Shown here piece after piece: positions 14,547 through 21,507 of a DNA stretch of 44,176 nt. The position numbers and the translations under genes are program-made. The notes beneath the pieces were generated by a model. The model had not been told where the DNA came from. It saw only the letters and a program-made list of their open reading frames with translations, and did not search any database. Position 1 is the stretch's first letter, and each line of letters opens with the position of its first letter. Source of the stretch: a virus; the IMG/VR virus record IMGVR_UViG_3300010296_000014, positions 1 through 44,176 of that record; one strand, written 5' to 3'.

Positions 14547-15198
14547 TTTCATTCTCAGTGTAGAGCTCAAAGAGCTTTGCATATCTAGCTTCTATATCGG
14601 TATCTTCTACCGCTACGCACTTCTGAGCTTCTTCTATTTGCTCTTTGTTGGCGTTAAAGGCTTTCTTATGCAGGACATTACTAGGGGTCTTTAGAAGCGG
14701 TCTAATGACATCTAAGTATTCCTTTGATGTATCAGCTCCAACTATCTCACCGCCAGTCTTAACGAACCTGAAACGATACTTGACCTCAGCTTCAGCTGCG
14801 TCCTTGGAAGCGTCAGGAAGGTCCTGACCCTTGAATATATACATTCCTAGACCAAAGACAGCTAGGCACTTAACTAAGCACCTCATGCGTGAATCTTGGA
14901 TCTCTCTAGTTGTTGGATTCTTGATTGAGACCAATCTATTATCCATCACGGGTAGCCACATATACCTGCTTAGATCTCCGATCCTTACAGTGCAGTGCGT
15001 CATTACAGTTCCATTCTCTTCATAGGTTTCATTGTGAAACTCATACGAAGCAAACGGATAATGCTCCATCAATATTGTCCAAGCGTCAGTCCAAGATAGG
15101 TAAGTGAAATTACCTTTCTTTTCATGGAACTTAGACAGATCAACAGAGTTTAAAGTTGCCCAAACTTGGGCATAGGTTATCTCATTTGATAGCTTCAT
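14533..15198 (-). CDS. Single-strand annealing protein, DUF1071/Sak3-like
   Basis: A 221-residue protein. The ATG at 15198 overlaps the exonuclease stop as ATGA and has GGAG six bases upstream, so it is preferred to 15210. The segment LSKFHEKKGNFTYLSWTDAW, then MWLPVMDNR and RMRCLVKCLAVFGLGMYIF, matches the DUF1071 (Sak3) group of phage recombinases, which anneal complementary single strands. The adjacent upstream gene encodes a RecB-like exonuclease; such pairs carry out recombination during phage replication. The acidic C-terminal tail is variable in this group. Confidence 0.75.
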   Translation of the reverse strand: MKLSNEITYAQVWATLNSVDLSKFHEKKGNFTYLSWTDAWTILMEHYPFASYEFHNETYEENGTVMTHCTVRIGDLSRYMWLPVMDNRLVSIKNPTTREIQDSRMRCLVKCLAVFGLGMYIFKGQDLPDASKDAAEAEVKYRFRFVKTGGEIVGADTSKEYLDVIRPLLKTPSNVLHKKAFNANKEQIEEAQKCVAVEDTDIEARYAKLFELYTENENDSA

Positions 15199-15992
15199 TT
15201 TATGCTCCATAATTTCTTTGCTGCTTCAATGCTGCCCTGATCCCAACGCCAGTCAGAGAAATCAGGGTAGAACTGATCACAAAGAGAGTTAATATCATTG
15301 TTGCTTAACAGGTTAGTTATCTTCTGACTCACCTGATAAACTTCATCAAGACGCATATTCAGATCATCACATTCCAAAGACTCTACCGACTGGCTAGTCT
15401 TAGAAACTACAAGATAGTCTGCTACGGCTTGACGCTTCTCTAATGCAGCTGCATATATTGCTAACTGCCTTGAGACTTGTGGGGTAATTGCTGACGGCTT
15501 CCTTGCAGAGGTTTTTATATCTCTGACAGAATCCTCAAAGGTTAGGTCAGCAAAACCGATAATGTTGACGGGCAAATCAAAGTCTAGCTCTACCCGTTGT
15601 TGATATGATTCAGGAGCTCCTAGAGATCTATAGAAGGGCAATCCTACCTTCAGATATTTATTGACGCTCTCTAGCTCCTTGTTGATCTTCTCAGGCTCAT
15701 CTTCAAGATCTTCTATTGCAGCTGTAAAATAATTCTCAGCTCCCTCTAGCAGCTTCTCATCAGATGGTATATCTTTGACAGGCTCATAGATCCCATCTTC
15801 ATTCTTCTCAAAGCCTAAGCCTTTACCTATAAATTTATCTGTCACTGTCCCTCTTAGCATTGCTGAATTTGTTGCAGATCGGAAACCGACACAATAGCGA
15901 ACAATGAAAAGGGGGATATTGGATAGATAAAGATTGATTGATTGTGAGCTCAAGTGATTGATATCAAATTGCTCAAATGGATTATTAGTCAT
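15195..15992 (-). CDS. RecB/Cas4-type PD-(D/E)XK exonuclease
   Basis: A 265-residue protein with the nuclease motifs in order: VNIIGFADLTF (Asp149), VRDIKTS (Asp158 and Lys160) and SRQLAIY (Q-x3-Y motif of RecB-type nucleases, Gln176-Tyr180). MLRGTVTDKFI near residue 45 occupies the place of the usual N-terminal motif, without its His. It probably resects double-stranded ends to give single strands for the annealing protein encoded next, with which it overlaps by 4 bases. It is the first gene leftward from the mirrored promoter region, with an AGGACT ribosome site. Confidence 0.8.
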   Translation of the reverse strand: MTNNPFEQFDINHLSSQSINLYLSNIPLFIVRYCVGFRSATNSAMLRGTVTDKFIGKGLGFEKNEDGIYEPVKDIPSDEKLLEGAENYFTAAIEDLEDEPEKINKELESVNKYLKVGLPFYRSLGAPESYQQRVELDFDLPVNIIGFADLTFEDSVRDIKTSARKPSAITPQVSRQLAIYAAALEKRQAVADYLVVSKTSQSVESLECDDLNMRLDEVYQVSQKITNLLSNNDINSLCDQFYPDFSDWRWDQGSIEAAKKLWSIK

Positions 15993-16032
15993 TTTATAGT
16001 CCTCATTAGATGTAATGTTTCATTAAATCAGA

Positions 16033-16061
16033 TTGAATTTTAACCCACTATGTCATATAAT
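16033..16061 (+). promoter_or_regulatory. Rightward promoter of the Cro-like gene
   Basis: TTGAAT (16033-16038), a 17-base spacer and a perfect TATAAT (16056-16061). The ATG at 16094 follows with an AAGGA ribosome site. The promoter overlaps the leftward one almost completely, so the two polymerases should compete. Confidence 0.75.
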
Positions 16062-16065
16062 TCAA
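16037..16065 (-). promoter_or_regulatory. Leftward promoter of the recombination genes
   Basis: On the minus strand TTGAAT (16065-16060), a 17-base spacer and TAAAAT (16042-16037). It lies 45 bases before the exonuclease ATG at 15992. Its -35 overlaps the -10 of the rightward promoter and the reverse, because the region is an inverted repeat (ATTGAATTTTA / TATAATTCAAT). Confidence 0.7.
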
Positions 16066-16070
16066 TACAC

Positions 16071-16079
16071 ATTGGAATA
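16071..16079 (+). promoter_or_regulatory. ATYGGAATA motif copy at the start of the Cro-like transcript
   Basis: ATTGGAATA lies about 10 bases after the TATAAT, at the expected transcript start, and just upstream of the leftward -35. The same 9-base motif (third base T or C) is in three other intergenic gaps: 18943, 19670 and 26584. An operator for an encoded regulator is plausible. Confidence 0.5.
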
Positions 16080-16093
16080 AAAAAAGGACTGAT

Positions 16094-16303
16094 ATGCAAC
16101 TAGGAGACTACCTCAAAGAAAAGAAGATCACTCAAGAAGCATTTATTGCAGAGATGGATTCTGTCACTGGCTACAGAATTAGTCAGGGGGGATTGTCAAA
16201 GTATATTCTTGGGCAAAGGATTCCATGCAAAGAAGCCATTGTTGCAATTCATAGAACTACAAATGGTGCAGTCACACCCAATGACTTCTTTTTAGATCTC
16301 TAG
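16094..16303 (+). CDS. Cro/CI-type helix-turn-helix regulator
   Basis: A 69-residue protein of the lambda-repressor-like HTH class (MQLGDYLKEKKITQEAFIAE, then ISQGGLSKYILGQRIP). The helix-turn-helix spans about residues 12-45. The order resembles small Cro or YdaS-type repressors: a first helix, ITQEAFI as turn helix, and GGLSKYILGQR as recognition helix. It is the only rightward gene within the leftward early region and sits on overlapping divergent promoters, the layout of a phage genetic switch. It probably controls its own promoter and the recombination operon. Confidence 0.8.
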   Translation: MQLGDYLKEKKITQEAFIAEMDSVTGYRISQGGLSKYILGQRIPCKEAIVAIHRTTNGAVTPNDFFLDL

Positions 16304-16315
16304 TCCTTCCTAGAG
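16298..16315. terminator. Hairpin at the convergent ends of two regulator genes
   Basis: CTCTAG (16298-16303) and CTAGAG (16310-16315) form a 6-base stem with a 6-base loop across the overlapping stops of the Cro-like and ribbon-helix-helix genes. No clear T-run follows, so the terminator role is weakly supported. Confidence 0.35.
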
Positions 16316-16488
16316 TCCTCTAGCTTCATCAAATCCTTATAGTGATATTGGATCATCTTTTTTATTAGAGGACCGCTAGTGACCCCGTAGTGATTCCTGA
16401 GCTTGGTTAGCATTTGTTTTGTGTCAGGATCAATCCTGAATTGGACAGTAGCTGTATTCGCTTTCTTTGGAACAATTTGTAATGACAT
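16300..16488 (-). CDS. Ribbon-helix-helix-type DNA-binding protein
   Basis: A 62-residue protein. A beta-strand segment (TATVQFRIDPDT) is followed by two helices (KQMLTKLRNHYG and GPLIKKMIQYHYKDL), the plan of Arc/MetJ-like ribbon-helix-helix repressors. It follows the primase-helicase gene with the GGAGAAAAATATG leader and ends on the stop of the convergent Cro-like gene. Two small regulators back to back suggest a control node; targets are unknown. Confidence 0.65.
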   Translation of the reverse strand: MSLQIVPKKANTATVQFRIDPDTKQMLTKLRNHYGVTSGPLIKKMIQYHYKDLMKLEDSRKD

Positions 16489-16497
16489 ATTTTTCTC

Positions 16498-18222
16498 CTA
16501 GTCAAAGTTATAATAATCATCAGATTGAACATACGGCTCAAAGCTGAATTTCCTAAAGTTGTATTGCATTTTGACCTCACCAATCTTCCCATAGAGATCC
16601 TGCTCACGGATCTTCCTAGTGATGAATGAGCTTGTATTCTCATCAAAGTCTCTATGGACCACTGCAATAACATCACTCATGTTTGCCCAATGTGAGCTCC
16701 CTGAGATTGAGTAAGCTGTTGGGACTGCATAAGATCCATCTGATTCTCTTGGCAGCTTTGTAGGGTGAGCTACGCACCAAACAACAGCGTTATGATTCCT
16801 GCAAAACTTCTTACACTCTGATATGAAGTCTCTTATGTGCTCATCTTCTCTCTTACCTTGCTTCCTATTTGCGTCAACTTCATTGTAAGGATCTATTACT
16901 ACTCCAACTCCTGCAGCTGCAGAACCATATTTGTAAACGAAACCTTTAGAGATTCTCATAATGAGATCAATATTTGGCACTGCTTCTCTAGTTTCAATGA
17001 AGAAGAAATGCTTATTAATAAACATCATTCCCCTAGCCAAATCATCTTTTGACATACGCTCATAGTTAGATTCATCAAAACTTTTCTGTAAATAGATCTG
17101 CAGAAGTCTGCGTATGTGCATAGCTGAAGAGTGCTCAGGAGAGAAGATTGCAAACTTCCAGTTGTGATTCTCAGCTATTTTTAAAAGAATGTGATCCAAG
17201 AAGAGAGACTTTCCGTGGTTAGGGACACCGCTTATACAATGGAAAGTGCCTTTCTGAATCTTATAGATCTCATCAAGACCCGCAATTCCGATCTGTATGG
17301 GTTTAACATACCTGCCCTCATATAGATCCATGACCTCTTCATTGTAGTCAGAAGCTCTATAAAGACCCTCTACTGGATAAGGTATAGCATTATCAATAAG
17401 ATCCTTTAGAGCAGCTTCTCCGTGCTTTACAAGGACATCATTTGCGTCCTTACAGTCCTCATACTTTGATAGGTTCACATACCATGCTTTATCTTTACCT
17501 ACTCTATACAGGATAGATTCTTTTAGAGCTTTACCTGCTTTGTCATTGTCACAAAACAGGATCACCTTTTCAGCTTGGATAGGTGAGTTTGCCATGCCCT
17601 GAAACCTAGAATCATTTGGATCTTTACTGACAGTAGGTGCAGCTCCATCACTCAGAGTAGTAGCGTTCATAAATCCGACTTGAGCTAAGGACAAAACATC
17701 AATCTCACCCTCAACATAAATGACAGTCTCCTGATCATGGACATTGTTATAGTTGTAGATTATCTTCTTGGCGTTAGCAGATTGACGGAACTCTTTTTTG
17801 ACTGTCCTATATTTAACATTGGCTATAGATCCATCAAGGTCATAGTAGGGAAAAGCAATCCACTCATATTGAGAATAGATATTGAATTTGTCTAAGGTCT
17901 TTTTTGAGATCCCTCTCTTGATAAAGTAGTCAGCTACAAAATCAGCTTGGATTAATTTCTCAGGGACTTTAGGTTTTTGATATACCTTTTGTGGAGCTCT
18001 ATAAGATCCAGTCCCATCACCAGTTCCACCTGACCATTCGCAATGGTGACATTTCCAAACACAAGTAGATCCATTTATGGTTAGTGAAAGGGGGGTGTCC
18101 TTGGAGTTATGTGGCGGTTGACACTTAGGACATTTGAGCTTCTGATTACCTTCTCTGAAGGTCATATTATTATTCTTTTGAGAGATACCCTCTTCTGAGA
18201 GTTTGCGACTTATGTCATTCAT
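16498..18222 (-). CDS. Replicative primase-helicase (T7 gp4-like)
   Basis: A 574-residue protein that should both prime and unwind at the phage fork. The zinc finger is CPKC (31-34) with CHHC (58-61). The Toprim region includes VIYVEGEIDVLSL and VILFCDNDKAG. The helicase part has the P-loop GVPNHGKS, the Walker B-like VGVVIDPYNEVDA and WCVAHPTKLPRE, typical of DnaB/RecA-type helicases. The order is the same as in T7 gp4. Upstream is a replication HTH protein; downstream are regulators and recombination genes. No polymerase gene was found in the window, so the phage may rely on the host polymerase or encode it outside. Confidence 0.9.
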   Translation of the reverse strand: MNDISRKLSEEGISQKNNNMTFREGNQKLKCPKCQPPHNSKDTPLSLTINGSTCVWKCHHCEWSGGTGDGTGSYRAPQKVYQKPKVPEKLIQADFVADYFIKRGISKKTLDKFNIYSQYEWIAFPYYDLDGSIANVKYRTVKKEFRQSANAKKIIYNYNNVHDQETVIYVEGEIDVLSLAQVGFMNATTLSDGAAPTVSKDPNDSRFQGMANSPIQAEKVILFCDNDKAGKALKESILYRVGKDKAWYVNLSKYEDCKDANDVLVKHGEAALKDLIDNAIPYPVEGLYRASDYNEEVMDLYEGRYVKPIQIGIAGLDEIYKIQKGTFHCISGVPNHGKSLFLDHILLKIAENHNWKFAIFSPEHSSAMHIRRLLQIYLQKSFDESNYERMSKDDLARGMMFINKHFFFIETREAVPNIDLIMRISKGFVYKYGSAAAGVGVVIDPYNEVDANRKQGKREDEHIRDFISECKKFCRNHNAVVWCVAHPTKLPRESDGSYAVPTAYSISGSSHWANMSDVIAVVHRDFDENTSSFITRKIREQDLYGKIGEVKMQYNFRKFSFEPYVQSDDYYNFD

Positions 18223-18226
18223 AATT

Positions 18227-18904
18227 TTACCCTGCTATTGCATTTAAACTTTTTTTCCTTATCTTAACATTTTGATAATCTTCAAATCGTCTTTGGTTCA
18301 AGTATGTTGATCCATGCAAGACAAATTGATCTTCCACCTTCTCTGCTTTGACATAAGCTGCATAATTTTTTGAGCTTTGAGCCAGTTGATCCGCAAAGAC
18401 CTGATGTTCTTTTTTAGAGTGTTTCTTCCTCAGAGACCTCATCAATTTTTCATAGCTCTTCCGTGCATTATCCTTTGCAACTTTTCTAGGATAGTGATCC
18501 CAAAAAGTGCCAAAGCTATCAACGAGAAAAGTCCTATATATATTTTCTTTTGTATCTTCTTTAGTATTGTCAGGGGTGGGGACAAGGGGGGTGGTGGTCC
18601 TGAGACCTACAGGGGGGGATTGTGTAGACCCTAGGGTCAGGTGGTAGCGGTTAGATGTATTACCACCATCTTCATTTCTTCTATTCTCTATTCTTAAAAG
18701 TCCTAGCTCTTCAAATTCCTTGATGATGTTTGCAATGTGCTTTGTGTCTTTGAGACCTGCGAGTTTCGCAATGTGTTTGTAAGATGGGTAGCAGCTGTTG
18801 TTATCATCACAATAGTTAGCTAGAAGAATTAAGATCAATCTCTTTGTTGGTGTCTGTCCGTCAAACTCAATCTTGAGTGCTTTGTTTAGACATTCTATTG
18901 ACAT
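18227..18904 (-). CDS. Replication-associated protein with winged helix-turn-helix
   Basis: A 225-residue protein. The ATG at 18904 has TAGGAGAAATT in front and is preferred to 18934. The N-terminal half (TPTKRLILILLANYCDDNNS, CYPSYKHIAKLAG, then HIANIIKEFEELGLLRIENR) is an HTH_36-type winged helix as in phage replication initiators. A linker rich in Pro and Thr leads to FWDHYPRKVAKDNARKSYEKL, a C-terminal motif that I know from phage replication proteins of the DnaD/DnaT type. Its job is probably origin binding or helicase loading for the primase-helicase encoded next. Confidence 0.75.
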   Translation of the reverse strand: MSIECLNKALKIEFDGQTPTKRLILILLANYCDDNNSCYPSYKHIAKLAGLKDTKHIANIIKEFEELGLLRIENRRNEDGGNTSNRYHLTLGSTQSPPVGLRTTTPLVPTPDNTKEDTKENIYRTFLVDSFGTFWDHYPRKVAKDNARKSYEKLMRSLRKKHSKKEHQVFADQLAQSSKNYAAYVKAEKVEDQFVLHGSTYLNQRRFEDYQNVKIRKKSLNAIAG

Positions 18905-18942
18905 AATTTCTCCTATAAAAAAACGGACATTCAATATACCAT

Positions 18943-18951
18943 ATCGGAATA
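18943..18951 (+). promoter_or_regulatory. ATYGGAATA motif copy upstream of the replication-initiator gene
   Basis: ATCGGAATA lies in the 52-base gap before the leftward gene starting at 18904. On the minus strand the motif is followed by TGGTATATTG, which contains an extended -10-like TGGTATATT. A leftward promoter controlled by the motif is possible. Confidence 0.4.
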
Positions 18952-18956
18952 CTAAA

Positions 18957-19247
18957 TCAACTTAGTTTAAACCTCTGATCAATTACTTGTTTGTCCTCTA
19001 TTCTCCAAACTCTGTATCCACCTTCAACTTCCCGCAATGCAAACTGCTTGGTCCAGTAGCCATGAACTAACCAGTTGTGAGCTCTTGATCTAAACTTGTT
19101 TGCTTCTGCGTGGTCCTCAAAGAATACAGAGTCACCAATTTCCATTTCATGTAATGTGTGATAGATCTCATCAATCTTAAGTCTATGTGTCTTTCTCCCT
19201 AGAGGATCTACTAACTCCAAGAGAGGAATATTCTTATCAATGATCAT
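18957..19247 (-). CDS. Unrecognised phage protein
   Basis: A 96-residue protein. The segment MEIGDSVFFEDHAEANKFRS, then HGYWTKQFALREVEGGYRVW, resembles a short alpha/beta domain found in small phage proteins, in which a GDSxFF strand precedes a helix and ends in an RVWR strand. I know no function for it. It overlaps the upstream gene by one base. Confidence 0.55.
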   Translation of the reverse strand: MIIDKNIPLLELVDPLGRKTHRLKIDEIYHTLHEMEIGDSVFFEDHAEANKFRSRAHNWLVHGYWTKQFALREVEGGYRVWRIEDKQVIDQRFKLS

Positions 19248-19615
19248 TAGCCATATCTCCTTGGCGATACATCAGCTTCATAAACCATATCTGAGATCTC
19301 CTCAAAGGTCCTATAACGCCACCCGAACTTCTTAGTAGGGTGAGACTTAACCTTCTTACATTTGACTATGTTAGAGATCCCTAGAGCAGCTGCACGATTT
19401 TGTATATCAACTTTGTCTTGCAGCTCTTCCATTGTGCTGATCATCATCTTATCCCAAACGGATCTTTTGACTTTAGAGAACTTGCGTTGGTAAGGTCCTG
19501 AGAATGGACCTGATCTAATCCAACACCACTTGTATCCTACAGATCTTACTTGGACCACTCTATAGCCGTCCCAGTAGACCCAATATCTTTTCAATCTATC
19601 TAAGTTTTTTATCAT
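19247..19615 (-). CDS. Unrecognised basic protein, first leftward early gene
   Basis: A 122-residue basic protein (DRLKRYWVYWDGYRVVQVRS). The ATG at 19615 is preferred because GAGGA lies eight bases upstream; a start at 19630 would place that site inside the gene. Trp, Arg and Lys richness suggests nucleic-acid contact, but no domain is recognised. It is first after the promoter at 19648 and begins the leftward early region. Confidence 0.5.
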   Translation of the reverse strand: MIKNLDRLKRYWVYWDGYRVVQVRSVGYKWCWIRSGPFSGPYQRKFSKVKRSVWDKMMISTMEELQDKVDIQNRAAALGISNIVKCKKVKSHPTKKFGWRYRTFEEISDMVYEADVSPRRYG

Positions 19616-19647
19616 TTTATGTTTCCTCATATTTTATCTAAAAGAAG

Positions 19648-19678
19648 ATTATATCACATATTAATCCAAATTGGAATA
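19648..19678 (-). promoter_or_regulatory. Leftward early promoter with ATYGGAATA operator
   Basis: On the minus strand an extended -10, TGATATAAT (19656-19648), stands about 32 bases before the ATG at 19615. The -35 position is poor but is covered by the motif ATTGGAATA (19670-19678), within the 11-base palindrome TCCAAATTGGA. Activation or repression through this site is inferred. Confidence 0.55.
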
Positions 19679-19736
19679 GGGTAATTATATGACTGTTTGT
19701 AATATGACGAAAAATAGTGATAATATTTGAGAGATT

Positions 19737-20306
19737 ATGACCAAAAAGAAAACCAAAACTAAATTGACTCCCGATCTGCGAACTCAAATAAAAGCTGAGT
19801 TTGTGCAGGGTGTTGAGCTTGAGACAGGTGAGAGAAAGCATTTTACTATTGATGAATTGATCAAAAAGCATAATGTGGCTTCTGCTACCTTGTATAGAGC
19901 TGCAAGAGCTGAGAACTGGAAAGCTCTGAGATCTGAGTTTGAGCAAGAGGTCATAGAAGAACTGAATAAAAAGAGAGCTCAAGAAAGGGTTAAAGAAGGC
20001 TCTAAACTTGATGATGAAATGATAAAGAAATCTAAGGAGATAATAGGACAGGTTGATTACTACTTTCAGATGAACAGCGAAGCTCTAAAGATGAAGAGTA
20101 GACCTTTTCCACCGCAGCACCTATTAGCGTTATGTAATGCCCTTACAGTAGCTCAAAAGCTAGGCAAGGTAGCAATGGGTGAAGTCACGGAGAACATCAA
20201 TGTCAACAGCACTGTCAAAGAAGCAGAGTCTTTCAGAAGAGTTATGGACCTCTTACACGAAGTTAAACGAGAGCGTCTCAACAGCGACAGCGACTCACTA
20301 CACTGA
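19737..20306 (+). CDS. Terminase small subunit
   Basis: A 189-residue protein. The N-terminal part includes a helix-turn-helix-like stretch (FTIDELIKKHNVASATLYRA, then ARAENWKALRSEF), and the rest is helical, as in DNA-recognition subunits of phage packaging enzymes. It directly precedes the large subunit gene and overlaps it by about 107 bases. Family assignment rests on this layout and on the HTH; the sequence itself is divergent. It starts the rightward head operon. No strong rightward promoter was found in 19616-19736. Confidence 0.75.
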   Translation: MTKKKTKTKLTPDLRTQIKAEFVQGVELETGERKHFTIDELIKKHNVASATLYRAARAENWKALRSEFEQEVIEELNKKRAQERVKEGSKLDDEMIKKSKEIIGQVDYYFQMNSEALKMKSRPFPPQHLLALCNALTVAQKLGKVAMGEVTENINVNSTVKEAESFRRVMDLLHEVKRERLNSDSDSLH

Positions 20307-20928
20307 ATGGCTAGGAACAGCTAGAGAGAAGCAGCTTACACCTGAAGCAGACTTTCTTATTTGGCTAATCCTTGCAGGAAGGGGTTGGGGTAAGACAAGA
20401 ACAGGAGCTGAAGATATAGCAATCTATGCTATGGACAATCCAAATGTTAATTGTGCCGTTGTAGCTCCGACACATGGAGATCTCAGGAGAGTTTGTTTCG
20501 GTGGTCCTAGTGGTCTCTTATCAGTAATCCCTAAAGAATGTCTGCTTAAGTCAAAAGAACAAGCAGGATACAGCTCTACAGTCTCAGAGATCCGTCTACA
20601 CAATGGATCTAAGATCATAGGATTCGCAGCACAAGAACCTGAGAGACTTAGAGGACCGCAGTTCCATAGAGCATGGTGTGATGAGATTGCTGCATGGCGA
20701 TATCCCGAAGCATTTGATCAGCTGATGTTTGGTCTGCGTCTTGGAGATAAACCACAATGCGTGATCACAACAACTCCAAAACCAATCAAGATCCTAAAAG
20801 ATCTTATTGAGAGAGATGATGTATATGTGACTAGGGGGTCAACATTTGAGAATGAAGAAAACCTAGCTGAGTCTGCTTTGCAGATGTTAAAAGATAGGTA
20901 TGAGGGAACTAACCTAGGAAGGCAGTAG
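20200..20928 (+). CDS. Terminase large subunit, ATPase part, ended by an in-frame TAG
   Basis: The ATPase half of the packaging motor. The start at ATG 20200 has GGAGA seven bases upstream; a GTG at 20179 is less likely. The Walker A motif is LAGRGWGKTRTGAE (about 58-71), Walker B is AWCDE (Asp161, Glu162), and the coupling motif is TTTPKP (about 190). The frame then reads YEGTNLGRQ and meets TAG at 20926. Translation beyond the stop, LYAELIEDFEGALWSPDM, is the usual continuation of this family (normally GRQELYAEL). So a GAG to TAG change, readthrough or a sequence error splits the gene. Neighbouring genes use TAG as an ordinary stop. Confidence 0.85.
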   Translation: MSTALSKKQSLSEELWTSYTKLNESVSTATATHYTEWLGTAREKQLTPEADFLIWLILAGRGWGKTRTGAEDIAIYAMDNPNVNCAVVAPTHGDLRRVCFGGPSGLLSVIPKECLLKSKEQAGYSSTVSEIRLHNGSKIIGFAAQEPERLRGPQFHRAWCDEIAAWRYPEAFDQLMFGLRLGDKPQCVITTTPKPIKILKDLIERDDVYVTRGSTFENEENLAESALQMLKDRYEGTNLGRQ

Positions 20929-20979
20929 CTCTACGCAGAGCTCATAGAGGACTTTGAGGGTGCTCTATGGTCTCCTGAC

Positions 20980-21507
20980 ATGATAGAAGAAGCTAGAATC
21001 AACGAAGATAGAGAGCTTCAGCAGATCATAATTGCCATAGATCCTGCAGTCACCGCTAATGACAACTCTGATGAAACTGGTATAGTTATAGTAGGGAAGG
21101 ACTTTAATAATGAGTTCTATGTCCTTGAAGATCTGTCAGGGAGACATTCTGCCGATAAATGGGGTAGAATAGCTGTAAACGCTTTCTATGAATGGGAAGC
21201 GGATAGAATAGTAGCAGAAGTGAACAATGGCGGAGATTTGGTAGAACGGCTTATAAGGAATATAGACGCTACAGTCCCTTATAGAGCTGTCAGAGCAACG
21301 AGAGGTAAGATACTCAGAGCTGAACCAATCGCAGCTTTGTATGAGCAAAGAAGGGTGCACCATGTAGGAGCATATCCTGAGCTAGAACAGCAAATGTGCA
21401 GTTATACAGGCGAGACTAATAGTTCACCCGACAGGCTAGACGCTTTGGTTTGGGGATTGACTGAACTAAGTAAAAGTCGGGGACAAGTAAACTGGAGAAT
21501 AAGCTGA
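20980..21507 (+). CDS. Terminase large subunit, nuclease part, downstream of the in-frame TAG
   Basis: The same frame as the ATPase part continues after the TAG at 20926-20928. The first in-frame ATG is 20980, without a ribosome site nearby, so independent initiation is doubtful. The RNase H-like nuclease motifs are intact: IIIAIDPAVTAND (first Asp), IVAEVNNGGD (middle acidic residues) and SPDRLDALVW (last Asp pair). This part would cut the concatemer during packaging. Intact motifs argue that the product is still used, through suppression or readthrough, or that the stop is an artefact. Confidence 0.8.
   Translation: MIEEARINEDRELQQIIIAIDPAVTANDNSDETGIVIVGKDFNNEFYVLEDLSGRHSADKWGRIAVNAFYEWEADRIVAEVNNGGDLVERLIRNIDATVPYRAVRATRGKILRAEPIAALYEQRRVHHVGAYPELEQQMCSYTGETNSSPDRLDALVWGLTELSKSRGQVNWRIS

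Noticed and set aside
19616-19736. Strong rightward promoter for the terminase operon
   Set aside because: TAATAT and GATAAT candidates exist, but none has a -35 at acceptable spacing; only the leftward extended -10 is convincing.
20926-20928. TAG recoded as an amino acid throughout the phage
   Set aside because: Many genes here end naturally at TAG with tight overlaps to the next gene (for example 4230-4232, 6085-6087, 16301-16303).
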